Shown: piece after piece, positions 17,850 through 27,350 of the stretch
How the letters are laid out: each line of letters opens with the position of its first letter
Position numbering within the stretch: the stretch's first letter is position 1
Origin: Deferrivibrio essentukiensis
GTDB taxonomy: Bacteria > Chrysiogenota > Deferribacteres > Deferribacterales > Deferrivibrionaceae
DNA: 64,000 nucleotides
NCBI RefSeq assembly: GCF_020480685.1
Contig: NZ_JAJAFU010000007.1
Span: 1-64,000, forward strand
Direction of reading: 5' to 3'
Made by a program: the position numbers and the translations under genes
The notes under the pieces: generated by a model
The model's input: only the letters and a program-made list of their open reading frames with translations
What the model was told of the DNA's origin: nothing
Database searches by the model: none

Positions 17850-19038
17850 ATCTTTTTTCTCTTCTTTTTATATTACTTTCTATTACAAAGTGGTCTATAA
17901 GTGGTGCCATAATATTGGCAAATAGTATTGCAAGCATAACTCCTTCAGGATACGCTGGGTTTACTATTCTTATGATTGCAGTTAATGCACCTATTAATAA
18001 ACCGTAATAGTATTTCCCCTTCTCCGTCATTGATGCAGATACAGGGTCAGTAGCCATGAAAACTACCCCAAATGCAAAGCCCCCAACGATAAGGTGTATC
18101 AGCGGGTTTAGTTGAAACATATGGTTTGTATCGCTTCCAATCATATAGAATATCGAAGATACGCCGAGCAGACCAATTACGGAACTTAATATAATTCTCC
18201 AGGAGCCAATTCCAGTATAGATTAATACAAATGCTCCAAACAAGCATGCAAGTGTTGATGTTTCACCCATTGAGCCGGGTATGAATCCTAAAAAAGCATC
18301 CGTTAAGCTGTAAGAAATTTTCCCTGCAGAAGCCATTTCGGCAAGAGGAGTGGCTTTTGATATTGAATCAAGACCAATCCATACTTTGTCACCCGACATT
18401 GAAGCAGGATAGGCAAAAAAGAGGATTGCTCTTGAAAAAAGTGCAGGGTTTACAATATTTCTTCCTGTACCTCCAAATACCTCTTTTCCTAAAACAAGAC
18501 CTATTGAAAGAGCCACACTTGCTTCCCATAAAGGTACTGTAGGTGGTAGAATGAGAGGGTAGAGCAGGGAAGTAACAAGAAAAGCTTCTCCTATTTCATG
18601 TTTTCTTATTACTGCAAACAATAACTCCCATGTGCCACCGACTATTAGAGTAATTATATAAAGAGGGAAGAAGTAAAGACTACCAAGAAAAAAATTGGAG
18701 CTAATACTTTTATAGTCATAAGGGATATTAAATAGTTCCATCAATGTATGTCTAAATCCTATGGCAGTTTTGCTGCTGTCAAGAGCATAAGCAAGGTTTG
18801 CCTGATAGCCTGTATTGTAAAGAGCCATAATAACACAGGGGATAAGAGCAATAACTACTGTTGTCATTACACGTTTGAGGTCTAAACCGTCCCTTATATG
18901 TGTTTTCCCTTTTGTCCTGTTAAGCGGGGTTAGAATAAAAGTGTCTATCATTTCAAAGACGGGAAAAAGGCTCTCAAATTTTCCACCTTTAACAAAATGT
19001 TTTTCAACCTTCGCAAAAAACTTGGTAAGTTTTTTCAT
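17833..19038 (-). CDS. nqrB: Na+-translocating NADH:quinone reductase subunit B
   Basis: This 401-residue membrane protein carries a covalent FMN and forms the main sodium channel. The flavinylation motif is DSISKATPL, placing the modified threonine at about residue 230; GSMGETSTLACL follows. About ten hydrophobic segments can be counted. AGGAG precedes the ATG. Length is close to the family norm (about 410). Confidence 0.95.
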   Translation of the reverse strand: MKKLTKFFAKVEKHFVKGGKFESLFPVFEMIDTFILTPLNRTKGKTHIRDGLDLKRVMTTVVIALIPCVIMALYNTGYQANLAYALDSSKTAIGFRHTLMELFNIPYDYKSISSNFFLGSLYFFPLYIITLIVGGTWELLFAVIRKHEIGEAFLVTSLLYPLILPPTVPLWEASVALSIGLVLGKEVFGGTGRNIVNPALFSRAILFFAYPASMSGDKVWIGLDSISKATPLAEMASAGKISYSLTDAFLGFIPGSMGETSTLACLFGAFVLIYTGIGSWRIILSSVIGLLGVSSIFYMIGSDTNHMFQLNPLIHLIVGGFAFGVVFMATDPVSASMTEKGKYYYGLLIGALTAIIRIVNPAYPEGVMLAILFANIMAPLIDHFVIESNIKRREKRYATRI

Positions 19039-19053
19039 CTATTCTCCTAACTA

Positions 19054-20379
19054 TCAAAAAGCTTCATTGTAAATTGAGTCCAATACTTCTCTAAGAAGTT
19101 TTGAATAATCATTTTTCCCTGGACATACAAAAGTGCAAAGTGCAAGGTCTTCTTCACCAAGCTCAAGACAGCCGAGTTTTTGCGCCATTTCTGTCTCACC
19201 AATAGAGAGATACCTTAAAAGGTGAGTAATCTCTATGTCGAAAGGGAAAACTTTTTCGTACGAGCCAACAGGGATTATAGGTCTTACGCTTCCATGCATA
19301 GATGTATCAAATGTGACATGTTTATTACCAAATAACTTTGATAAAAATACATTTTTGACAGAGAATACGTCAATACCTGGCAATGCCCATTCCATGAATT
19401 TTCTCTCGGTCATTTCATTTAAAATTGTAATTTGATAGTCATATCTACCTAAAAACGGTTCATCTTTTGTAACTTTCCTGCCATATAGTATGTTACCGGA
19501 AACGATTCTTACATTATCATCATAATCTTTATTAATAATATCAAAAACATTACTCCCTAAAGGAGCATTTACAATAGTTACTTTTTGATTGATAATATCC
19601 GAAACAGCTATATATCTATAAGCGGATAATATATTTTTACTAAAAAGTTTTCCTATTGCAGCTACTTCTTGAAAGTCGATATACCATACGCTTTTCTTCT
19701 CATTGACGGGGTATAGGTGATGAATATGTGTGCCCGTAAGTCCGGCTGGATGATTGCCTATAAATTTGACAATATTCAGCTTTTCTGTTTCCTTAACATC
19801 TAAGTTAAAATTCTTGTCGACACATACCAATATCTTCGATTTAGCAATATCACTAATAATCTGTAAGCCTTCTATAAATTCATCTTTTATTAAAGAGATT
19901 ATACTGCTTGCATTATATGCAAGAGGCCTTGTGTCCATTGCATTTACAAATATCACCTCAGGCAAGTTTTTCGGGTCGGGTAACATGTCAAAAGGACGCT
20001 GTCTAAATGCCGAAAATAAACCACTTTCAAGCAAAGTTTTTAATATATCTCTTTTGTCAGCCTTAAAATCAAATTCAAAGCAGTTATCTTCAACTTCAAC
20101 ACAGGCAGACAATATTTTCCTTTTTTCACCTCTGGTTACGTATTTAAATATGCCATTTGCCAAGACGTTTAGTTTTAAATCTTCATTCTTTTTGTGCTGA
20201 AGGAGAAAAACTGAAGGTGTAATTTTAGTATTATCCTCTACTAAAAGTCTTGGCTTAAACAACTTGTAGTCTTCAGTTGTAATGCCTACAGATTTAGGAA
20301 TAATATTTCCAATATTACTATCATCATATTTGCAGGATAAGGGTAAGGTTACCCCTTTTTTTATCTTAACTTCTTTCAT
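19054..20379 (-). CDS. nqrA: Na+-translocating NADH:quinone reductase subunit A
   Basis: This 441-residue hydrophilic subunit lacks membrane segments and has the NqrA landmarks VNAMDTRPLA, NHPAGLTGTHIHHL and PVGSYEKVFPFD near the middle and end. It sits on the cytoplasmic side of the complex. It is the first gene of nqrABCDEF, with AGGAC upstream of the ATG and a promoter about 80 bases upstream. Confidence 0.95.
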   Translation of the reverse strand: MKEVKIKKGVTLPLSCKYDDSNIGNIIPKSVGITTEDYKLFKPRLLVEDNTKITPSVFLLQHKKNEDLKLNVLANGIFKYVTRGEKRKILSACVEVEDNCFEFDFKADKRDILKTLLESGLFSAFRQRPFDMLPDPKNLPEVIFVNAMDTRPLAYNASSIISLIKDEFIEGLQIISDIAKSKILVCVDKNFNLDVKETEKLNIVKFIGNHPAGLTGTHIHHLYPVNEKKSVWYIDFQEVAAIGKLFSKNILSAYRYIAVSDIINQKVTIVNAPLGSNVFDIINKDYDDNVRIVSGNILYGRKVTKDEPFLGRYDYQITILNEMTERKFMEWALPGIDVFSVKNVFLSKLFGNKHVTFDTSMHGSVRPIIPVGSYEKVFPFDIEITHLLRYLSIGETEMAQKLGCLELGEEDLALCTFVCPGKNDYSKLLREVLDSIYNEAF

Positions 20380-20460
20380 TCTTTTGTCTGTCCTGATAAA
20401 ATTTTATCAACTTATTACTAATTTTAAAATTCAACTTATTCTCCGTTATGTCTATATACA

Positions 20461-20488
20461 ATTAAAACACAAAAAACAAAAAAGTCAA
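20461..20488 (-). promoter_or_regulatory. Putative promoter of the nqr operon
   Basis: Reading the minus strand, TTGACT (20483-20488) is followed after 16 nt by TTTAAT (20461-20466), with a TGT extended -10 element just before it. It lies about 80 bases upstream of nqrA. Confidence 0.55.
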
Positions 20489-20729
20489 CAAAGGGTTTTT
20501 TAGAAAAGTTTTAAATAAAAGGCAAGTAAAAATTTAAAGTTGATCAACTTTTGTTATATTTTGCCAAAAAGACATAATTATCAGGGAATTGTGTAGTAAA
20601 TAAGTTATTTGACAATAAGTTAGACTAATTCTAAAGAAGTTGTTTTTGACATATTTTCCACAAAAAAATACCTAAAGCAAAAAGAATTAAGGGTTTGTGA
20701 TTAAAATTTGTGCAAATTGAGATAGGAGA
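20489..20729. other. AT-rich intergenic stretch
   Basis: Between the nqrA promoter and the end of the ABC permease gene I see no open frame with an RBS, no strong hairpin and no RNA gene. A plus-strand TTGACA at 20609-20614 has only a weak -10 partner and no gene behind it. Confidence 0.5.
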
Positions 20730-21839
20730 TTAAATCCTTCTCTTTAGAAAATATGCTCCAAAAGCAAATACAGGGACGCCGAGTAAGAATGTGCCAAGAA
20801 AATATTTGTAGACATAATTAAGATTAAGCCCTTTTAATATAATACTGAAAGAGCCTTCAAGGTAATATTTTAACGGTGACAAATATGTTAATTTTTGAAA
20901 AACGTATGGCATACTTTCAACAGGTGCCCATGAGCCGGAAAGGTAAAGAATAGGCAGCAGCAGCATTATTGTGATTTGAGAAACCTGAAGCATGTTGTTG
21001 GCTACGGAAGCTATAAACATAGAAATCCCTGATGAAGTAAATACGTATAGTATTGTAAGGAGTGTAAAGAGCATAAAACTCCCTTGAAAAGGAATTTTTA
21101 AGAGACCTTTAATAATAAATATTGTGGAAATAATGACACCTAACACTATAATGACATTCATCGCAATAACCTTTGCTATCATAAATTCGGAGATTTTGAC
21201 GGGAGAAACAAGTAGCATTTCTATATTACCGTTTTCCTTTTCTTTTATTATCGCAGATGCAGGGAGTATAAGTATGAGAAGGGTTATAACGCTAAAAAGT
21301 TCCGTTATTGTCATGAATATGTGAGAATCCATATTTTGGTTATATAAAACCTTTTGCTGCAGATTTACGATAGGCAACTTTTTAATATTGATATGGAAAG
21401 ACTTTTCCAAGGAAAACTTGGATATTATATTTGCGGCATATCCTGCAAAAAGATAGCTTGAGGATGACTCTGTGCCGTTGACTATAATACCGACATAGTT
21501 TTCAGATTTTGAAAGTATCTTTTTTTCAAAATCTTTCGGGATTGTTATTATACCTACACATTTATCCTCAAACATATATTTTTCAGCTGTTTTTAATCCG
21601 GATATATAGCCCATAAATTCAAATGTAGGTTTTTGAAATTTTGAGACAAGCTCTCTTGATAGATAAGACATATCTTCATCTATTACATAAAACTTGGCAT
21701 TTTTTAGAGTCAAGTCTATCCCCCTTGCAGCAATATATAGGTCACCGGTGAATAGATAGAAGACAAATAAAAGTAGCCCTTTGTCACGAAAAAACTGTAT
21801 AAGCTCTTTGATTATTAAAACAATCAATCTGTATATCAT
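20730..21839 (-). CDS. ABC-2 type transporter permease (second of pair)
   Basis: This 369-residue inner-membrane protein has an N-terminal helix, a large extracytoplasmic domain (about residues 40-170) with the VIDEDMSYLSRELV segment, then five hydrophobic segments with an EKENGNIEMLLVSPV loop, as in the ABC-2 drug-export permeases YbhS/YbhR/YhhJ. It is the partner of the permease encoded upstream, which it overlaps by four bases. The substrate is not readable from sequence. Confidence 0.85.
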   Translation of the reverse strand: MIYRLIVLIIKELIQFFRDKGLLLFVFYLFTGDLYIAARGIDLTLKNAKFYVIDEDMSYLSRELVSKFQKPTFEFMGYISGLKTAEKYMFEDKCVGIITIPKDFEKKILSKSENYVGIIVNGTESSSSYLFAGYAANIISKFSLEKSFHINIKKLPIVNLQQKVLYNQNMDSHIFMTITELFSVITLLILILPASAIIKEKENGNIEMLLVSPVKISEFMIAKVIAMNVIIVLGVIISTIFIIKGLLKIPFQGSFMLFTLLTILYVFTSSGISMFIASVANNMLQVSQITIMLLLPILYLSGSWAPVESMPYVFQKLTYLSPLKYYLEGSFSIILKGLNLNYVYKYFLGTFLLGVPVFAFGAYFLKRRI

Positions 21840-22954
21840 TCGTATTTCCTAAATCTAAAAATAGATAAACTAAGGAGAATAAGATAAAAAATTGCTAATA
21901 TACCCATATTGCTTACATATTCATACAAGGAAAGCCCTTTAAGATAGCACATTTTTATAAGGTTGAAATAGTAATAGTTTGGAAAAATGTGGGCAATAAA
22001 GTATGCCTCATTTGCCATTGAGCTTACAGGTGTAATATAACCTGAATATAATATTGCAGGAATAATACATATAATTGCCGACCCTACAACTGCTGTTACC
22101 TGAGTCTTGACAAATGTTGATATGAGAATCCCAAGAGAGGTAGAAACCAAAAGATAAAGTACCGAAGAAAAGCTAAAGAGTAAAAAACTCCCCTTAAATG
22201 GAACATCAAACAGGAAGATAGTCATAGAATATAATATAAAGTAGTTGATAATAAAAATAGACATAACAAAAAGTTGTTTGGCAAGAATGAATTCAGTCTT
22301 CCTAATAGATGATGTATAAATATTGTAGATAGAACCGTACTCTTTTTCTTTAACAACCAAAAGGGATGAAACAATTGCCGGTCCGATAAAAAGGGCTATG
22401 AGGAGGACTCCTGAAGCAGTAACATTTTTTTGTCTCATATCTTCATTGAACCAGTATCTTGTTCTAATGTCAGTAATTTTACTATTTTGGCTATGTTTTG
22501 AGAGTAAATTTAAATTAAAATTGTTTGTAATGATAGTTGAATAACTTATTGATACCGAAGCTCTATATGGAAATATCCCATCCTCAAAAATTTGTATGTC
22601 CACAGGGAGATTTGCTTTTAATCTTTTTTCAAAATTTGAAGGGATTACAAGAAGCATTCTCGATTTTCCTTTGTCAATCAACTCTATACCTTCACTTTGA
22701 CTTTTTACCGTGCCAATAAATTTGTAATATCTGCTGTTTTGAATAAAGCTGTATGTTAATTCCCTGCTGAGATAAGAATTGTCTTCATCTAATACTACAA
22801 AAGGTATTTTCTCAACGTCCAAAGCCATTCCATAGCCAAAAACAAACATTATCATTATTGGCATCATAAATACCATTATCCTTGAAATTTTATCCCTTTT
22901 CAGCTCCTTTATTTCTTTTTTATAAATCGTTGATATCTTTTTAATATTCAACAT
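21836..22954 (-). CDS. ABC-2 type transporter permease (first of pair)
   Basis: This 372-residue protein is a paralogue of the next gene: N-terminal helix near residues 25-45, an extracytoplasmic domain with VVLDEDNSYLSRELT, then a membrane domain with VVKEKEYGSIYNIYTS. The ATG at 22954 follows GGGAG; the longer frame upstream lies inside the ATPase gene. It is co-transcribed with the fused ATPase and the membrane-fusion lipoprotein, forming a complete exporter. Confidence 0.85.
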   Translation of the reverse strand: MLNIKKISTIYKKEIKELKRDKISRIMVFMMPIMIMFVFGYGMALDVEKIPFVVLDEDNSYLSRELTYSFIQNSRYYKFIGTVKSQSEGIELIDKGKSRMLLVIPSNFEKRLKANLPVDIQIFEDGIFPYRASVSISYSTIITNNFNLNLLSKHSQNSKITDIRTRYWFNEDMRQKNVTASGVLLIALFIGPAIVSSLLVVKEKEYGSIYNIYTSSIRKTEFILAKQLFVMSIFIINYFILYSMTIFLFDVPFKGSFLLFSFSSVLYLLVSTSLGILISTFVKTQVTAVVGSAIICIIPAILYSGYITPVSSMANEAYFIAHIFPNYYYFNLIKMCYLKGLSLYEYVSNMGILAIFYLILLSLSIFRFRKYE

Positions 22955-24728
22955 TTTCTGTTGCTCCCACAAATATGTCTTCTATGGAGACTTCACCTGC
23001 CGAAAAAGTCATATTTAGAGATGATAAATCATCTAAATTTTTAGCAAAGACTTTGACTTTGTTACCAAAAATATCCGTATAAAATCCTGCTTTTCTCAAA
23101 GATTCTTCAAGTTTATAGGGATTTTTTGTTTTTATGGAATAAGGTTGACCGTATTTTCTCTTAAAATTTTCCCTTAAATTTTCAGGGGTATTATATTCTA
23201 CAACTTCTCCGTTATTCATAAGACATATTTTATCACAAAAATCTGCCTCTTTCATGAAGTGGGTTGAAACTATGAATGTGGTATTTTTATTATTTGAAAG
23301 GTATCTGATTATTTGCCAAAACACGTCCCTTTCACTTATATCGACTCCGGAAGTGGGTTCATCAAGGAAAACAAGTTTGGGCTCATGCACTATTGCGCAC
23401 ATCAGAGCTATTCTTTGTTTAATACCTAAAGGTAGTTTTTCTACAATTTCATTTTGGTACTTTTCAAGATTACCAATTGTATAGAGCTCATTGATTTTTT
23501 GGGCAAGTTTTGGATTTTTTATGTTTCGAATGGCAGCATTTAGCTTTAAATTTTCTTTCACAGTCAAGTCATTGTAAAGAGAAAATTTTTGGGACATATA
23601 GCCGATATTTTCTTTGATGTTGGTATTATCTATAAAAAAGTCGTATTTGCCGCTTGTTGGTTTATACAAACCCAATAAGATTTTCATTAAAGTAGTTTTC
23701 CCTGCACCGTTAGGTCCCAATAATCCAATAATTTCCCCTTTATAAACTTCAAAAGAAACATTTTTTACAGCATGAAAGTCACCAAATTTTTTAGTTACAC
23801 TTTCAAGACCGAGTATTTTTCCGCCAATACTTTTTGATGAATTTAAATTTAGGTTTAATTTCCTTGTCCCGATAATTTTTAATGTTTTTTCTTCAATACC
23901 GCACTCAACTTTTATACAATCCTCATAACCTATTGATTGCTTAGGTAAAAATTTTACGAAATTTCTACCTAATGTTGCAAAGTAGTGTTCGGAGTTGTTT
24001 AATGTGTTATAAAATTCTATAAAATCTGGTTTTTTATATATTAAACAATTTTCAGTTGAGTTTTCCTTACTACTAAATATTATCTTCCCATTATGCATAA
24101 AGAGAGTTGTATCCCCCCTTTCTGCTTCATCCATATATGAAGTGGAGACAACGGCTGTTACCCCTTCTTTGTCAATAAATTGGTAAATTAGTCTGTAAAG
24201 TTCTCGTCTTGAAATAGGGTCAACGCCGGTTGTAGGCTCATCCAATATTATTATCTTGGGAGAATGTATTAAGGAGCAACATATCCCAAGTTTTTGTTTC
24301 ATCCCCCCAGAAAGCTTGTTTACCTGCCTGTCTCTAAAGTTCAACAAGCCCGTTGCTTTTAATAATGTTACTTTCCTATCTTCCCTCGTTTTTTTATCTA
24401 TCCCATGCAGGTCTGCAAAAAAGTTAATGTTTTCTTCGATGCTTAATCTTTGATAAAGGTTTAGCCCCAAGCCTTGGGGCATAAAAGCTATGTTGTCTTT
24501 TAAATGTTCGATATCTTTCATTTTAATTATCTCTTTACCAAATATGGAAAAATACCCAGAGTCAAATTTCAAAACGCCAGCAAGTATTTTTAAAAGAGTA
24601 GATTTTCCAGCTCCATCAGGGCCGACTATGCAGGTCAAAGATTTTTTTGGTATCTTGACAGATACATTATCAAGAGCTACGGATTTTTTGTATCTTTTGG
24701 TAATATTTGTTGCTTCTATTATATTCAT
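22941..24728 (-). CDS. ABC exporter ATPase with two fused nucleotide-binding domains
   Basis: This 595-residue protein holds two complete ABC ATPase domains. The first has GPDGAGKST near residue 36, LSGGMKQKLG and LDEPTTGVDP. The second starts near residue 310 and has GPNGAGKTT, a modified signature LPLGIKQR and LDEPTSGVD. The altered second signature is also seen in the YhiH/RbbA type of exporter ATPases. It probably energises the two ABC-2 permeases downstream. No membrane segment is present. Confidence 0.88.
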   Translation of the reverse strand: MNIIEATNITKRYKKSVALDNVSVKIPKKSLTCIVGPDGAGKSTLLKILAGVLKFDSGYFSIFGKEIIKMKDIEHLKDNIAFMPQGLGLNLYQRLSIEENINFFADLHGIDKKTREDRKVTLLKATGLLNFRDRQVNKLSGGMKQKLGICCSLIHSPKIIILDEPTTGVDPISRRELYRLIYQFIDKEGVTAVVSTSYMDEAERGDTTLFMHNGKIIFSSKENSTENCLIYKKPDFIEFYNTLNNSEHYFATLGRNFVKFLPKQSIGYEDCIKVECGIEEKTLKIIGTRKLNLNLNSSKSIGGKILGLESVTKKFGDFHAVKNVSFEVYKGEIIGLLGPNGAGKTTLMKILLGLYKPTSGKYDFFIDNTNIKENIGYMSQKFSLYNDLTVKENLKLNAAIRNIKNPKLAQKINELYTIGNLEKYQNEIVEKLPLGIKQRIALMCAIVHEPKLVFLDEPTSGVDISERDVFWQIIRYLSNNKNTTFIVSTHFMKEADFCDKICLMNNGEVVEYNTPENLRENFKRKYGQPYSIKTKNPYKLEESLRKAGFYTDIFGNKVKVFAKNLDDLSSLNMTFSAGEVSIEDIFVGATENVEY

Positions 24729-25801
24729 TGAATGTTCAGTAAAAAGTCAGCCGGCATTCCGGGTTTTAAGATATTTTCAGTGTCGTTAACGAACACTTTG
24801 ATTAAAAATACTTGCTTAACCCTTTCCCCCTGAGTTTGCACCTCTTTCGGAGTAAACTCTGACTTGTCACTTATGTAAACAATCTTTCCTTTAAAGGCCT
24901 TATTTTCAAAGCTATCAATCGTTAATTCACCTTCTAACCCTATTTTGACTTTTCCAAGATATGGCTCGGGAAGATAACCTCTAAAATACATTTTTGACGG
25001 TTCATATGCCGTGATAATCGGTTGGCCAGCCGCTATTACTTCAGAAGGTTGGGAAAGTTTTTTTAATATCAAAAGATTTGAATGTGCGTATATTTTTGAG
25101 TCATTAAGGTACGTATTAAGTTCATTGATAAATTCTTTTATTTTCTGACTATTATTCTCAGCAATTTTTAAATCCAATTCCGCAATTTTTAGGCTCGATT
25201 CAAGAGATTTTATCTCTTCAAATATAATGTCTACTTCTTTTTTATTCTCAATGGCCACTTTAAGTGCATTTTCGGCATTTTGGAGGTCTTTAACCGATAA
25301 GTTGTAAGCAGTCTTTATCTCTTCGTATTTTTGTTCGGAAATCGCTTTTTCTTTAAATAGTTTTTCATATCTTTTGTAATCACTTTCAATTTTTTCTAAA
25401 TTTGCTTTAGCCTTTTCAAGATTATTTTCAGATATCAAAATATTACTGTTTAGATTTTTTTCTGTAATATTTTTTTTGATGATTAGTTGCTGTAACTTAT
25501 TCTTCAAAATGCCAATATTTGATTTTTTTACGTTTATATTACTTAGGCTTGATTTTTCATCTATTTTTGCTTGATTAATTTTAGACGTTATGTCTTCACT
25601 GTAAAGCTCGGCAATAAGCTCCCCGCTTTTTACATTGTCACCCTCTTCAATATAGATACCCTTTATTTTCCCGGGCATTTTAAATGCAAGGTTTATTTCA
25701 TCGGCTTCAATGCGCCCGCTTATTTTTAACCCTGAAGAGCTACTGTTAGTGCAGCCAAAAAGCATTAGTGCGGATAACAAAGAAAATATAATTTTATACA
25801 T
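24725..25801 (-). CDS. HlyD-family membrane-fusion lipoprotein
   Basis: This 358-residue periplasmic adaptor begins MYKIIFSLLSALMLFGC, a lipoprotein signal with cysteine 17. A biotinyl-lipoyl-like segment (GRIEADEINLAFKMPGKI and EGDNVKSGELIAEL) flanks a long coiled coil (about residues 70-215), followed by the beta-barrel part ending DTENILKPGMPADF. The ATG at 25801 has GGAG eight bases upstream and is chosen over a 15-residue longer frame. It is the first gene of the exporter operon and would link the ABC-2 pump to an outer-membrane factor not seen here. Confidence 0.88.
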   Translation of the reverse strand: MYKIIFSLLSALMLFGCTNSSSSGLKISGRIEADEINLAFKMPGKIKGIYIEEGDNVKSGELIAELYSEDITSKINQAKIDEKSSLSNINVKKSNIGILKNKLQQLIIKKNITEKNLNSNILISENNLEKAKANLEKIESDYKRYEKLFKEKAISEQKYEEIKTAYNLSVKDLQNAENALKVAIENKKEVDIIFEEIKSLESSLKIAELDLKIAENNSQKIKEFINELNTYLNDSKIYAHSNLLILKKLSQPSEVIAAGQPIITAYEPSKMYFRGYLPEPYLGKVKIGLEGELTIDSFENKAFKGKIVYISDKSEFTPKEVQTQGERVKQVFLIKVFVNDTENILKPGMPADFLLNIQ

Positions 25802-25817
25802 ATTATCTCCTTGCACT

Positions 25818-25846
25818 ATTTTATAAAAGAAATTTGTAAATGACAA
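25818..25846 (-). promoter_or_regulatory. Putative promoter of the ABC exporter operon
   Basis: On the minus strand TTGTCA (25841-25846) is followed after 17 nt by TAAAAT (25818-25823). The start codon lies 17 bases below the -10, giving a short leader that still holds the GGAG. Confidence 0.55.
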
Positions 25847-25885
25847 TTAAAGAATTGAAAATATAGATTAAAAATTTACCTTTGA

Positions 25886-25920
25886 ATAAACTAAGAGGGT
25901 TTCCCCTCTTAGTTTTTAAT
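25886..25920. terminator. Bidirectional-looking terminator after fprA
   Basis: AACTAAGAGGG and CCCTCTTAGTT form an 11-bp stem with a four-base loop, overlapping the fprA stop codon. T-rich sequence follows on both strands, better on the plus strand. Confidence 0.8.
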
Positions 25921-27124
25921 TTCCTTCTAAGACTTTTAAGGCAAACTCTCTGCCCCAATCGTAAGCTTTCTTTAGCTCTTCTTCACTCGGAGTCATTTGG
26001 ACTTTTAAGGATTCCAAAGGTAATTTCATTCTCATGGTTTTTAATATATCTTCACACATTTTGACACCTTCCCCACTCCAGCCGTATGAGCCGAAAGCAC
26101 CGGCTTTTCTGTTTGATACATTAAGGACAACGAGCTGAGCAAAAATGTTGAAAATTGGCTTTGGAGCTTTGGCGTTTATTGTAGCAGTCCCCATTAAAAG
26201 ACCATGAGAAATTTCTATTTCATCTATAATTGTTGATGCATTAGTTTCTGCAGCATCAAACATTTTGACAATTATTCCCGTTTCCTCGGCACCTTTTTTA
26301 ATTTGTTCGGCAAGTAATTTTGTATTTCCATATGCAGTGGCATAAACCACTGTTATCTGTCGGTTGTGATTATTTTGATAATATCTGTTTGCTTGCTCTT
26401 TGTAAAAATTGATATAAAAATCTATATTTTCACGTAAAATCGGTCCGTGCGACGGGCAAACCATTTTTATGGTAATATTTTCAATTTTTTTAAATGCCGT
26501 TAAAATGTGTTCTTTGTAGGGTCTCATGATAGCATTGTAATAAAACTTAAATGCTTCTTGTGTATCTTTTTTTTCTTTTATTTCATCGTTAAAAATACCT
26601 GTTTCAGGGCAATAATGCGCACCCAAAAAGTCACAAGGGAATAAGATTTCATCTTCTACCAAGTATGTAAACATTGTGTCAGGCCAGTGAAGAAAAGGGG
26701 TGTGAAAAAACCTTAATGTCTTACCACCTAAGTCTATCGTATCGGCATCTCCGACAGCCCTGCCGTTGAATTCTTTGTTTACAATATTTTGCACAAAATT
26801 TTTGCCTGTCTTTGAGTATATTACTTCAATATTAGGGTTTATTTCCAAAATTTTAGGAAGCGCACCTGAGTGGTCAGGTTCGTTATGATTTAATATAATG
26901 TAATCTATATCTTTGATGGGGCAAATCTCTTCAATAGTTTTAACATATTCGTCTGCAAAAATCATTTTATTTGCTTCAATAAGTGCCTTTTTTTCTGATC
27001 CTATAACAAGATAACTGTTGTAAGTAGTACCATGCTTAGTGGGAATAACAATATCAAATACTTCAAGCTTCGGGTCTCTGACACCTACCCAAAAAATATT
27101 TTCCTTTATCTGAATCGCTTTCAT
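25916..27124 (-). CDS. fprA: Flavodiiron protein (A-type flavoprotein)
   Basis: This 402-residue protein reduces oxygen to water or NO to nitrous oxide. The N-terminal lactamase-like domain has the diiron ligand motif HNEPDHSGA, then HTPFLHWPDTM and CPSHGPI. A C-terminal flavodoxin domain (about residues 255-400) starts VVYATAYGNTK with the FMN phosphate loop. GGAGG favours the ATG at 27124 over the TTG before it. Its electron donor is probably the rubredoxin encoded just upstream. Confidence 0.93.
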   Translation of the reverse strand: MKAIQIKENIFWVGVRDPKLEVFDIVIPTKHGTTYNSYLVIGSEKKALIEANKMIFADEYVKTIEEICPIKDIDYIILNHNEPDHSGALPKILEINPNIEVIYSKTGKNFVQNIVNKEFNGRAVGDADTIDLGGKTLRFFHTPFLHWPDTMFTYLVEDEILFPCDFLGAHYCPETGIFNDEIKEKKDTQEAFKFYYNAIMRPYKEHILTAFKKIENITIKMVCPSHGPILRENIDFYINFYKEQANRYYQNNHNRQITVVYATAYGNTKLLAEQIKKGAEETGIIVKMFDAAETNASTIIDEIEISHGLLMGTATINAKAPKPIFNIFAQLVVLNVSNRKAGAFGSYGWSGEGVKMCEDILKTMRMKLPLESLKVQMTPSEEELKKAYDWGREFALKVLEGN

Positions 27125-27129
27125 CAACT

Positions 27130-27163
27130 ACCTCCATTAAAAAACCACCCCTTGGGGTGGTTT
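27130..27163 (-). terminator. Terminator or attenuator between rubredoxin gene and fprA
   Basis: On the minus strand a 10-bp perfect stem (27163-27154 with 27151-27142) with a two-base loop is followed by a run of six T and then immediately by the GGAGG of fprA. It would limit read-through from the rubredoxin gene into fprA. No separate fprA promoter is visible in the 40-base gap. Confidence 0.75.
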
Positions 27164-27168
27164 AGATG

Positions 27169-27327
27169 TTATTCGTATTCTTCAAAGCTTTCTTTTGGTG
27201 CGCCACACTCCGGGCAAAGCCAGTCAGAAGGAACATCTTCCCAAGCAGTACCAGGATTAACACCGTTATCAGGGTCTCCTGCAGCCGGATCATAAATGTA
27301 ACCACAAATTGTGCAAATATACTTCAT
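27169..27327 (-). CDS. Rubredoxin
   Basis: This 52-residue protein carries one iron bound by four cysteines in the pairs CTICGY (residues 5 and 8) and CPECGAP (residues 38 and 41), with the family segment [12 protein letters not shown] between. GGAGG precedes the ATG. It lies directly upstream of fprA, the arrangement in which rubredoxin passes electrons to the flavodiiron protein. A consensus promoter lies just before it. Confidence 0.97.
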   Translation of the reverse strand: MKYICTICGYIYDPAAGDPDNGVNPGTAWEDVPSDWLCPECGAPKESFEEYE

Positions 27328-27350
27328 AGTAACCTCCTTTATTTAGAACA

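Noticed and set aside
20609-20637. Plus-strand TTGACA with a weak -10
   Set aside because: No gene or RNA structure follows on that strand and the -10 match is poor.
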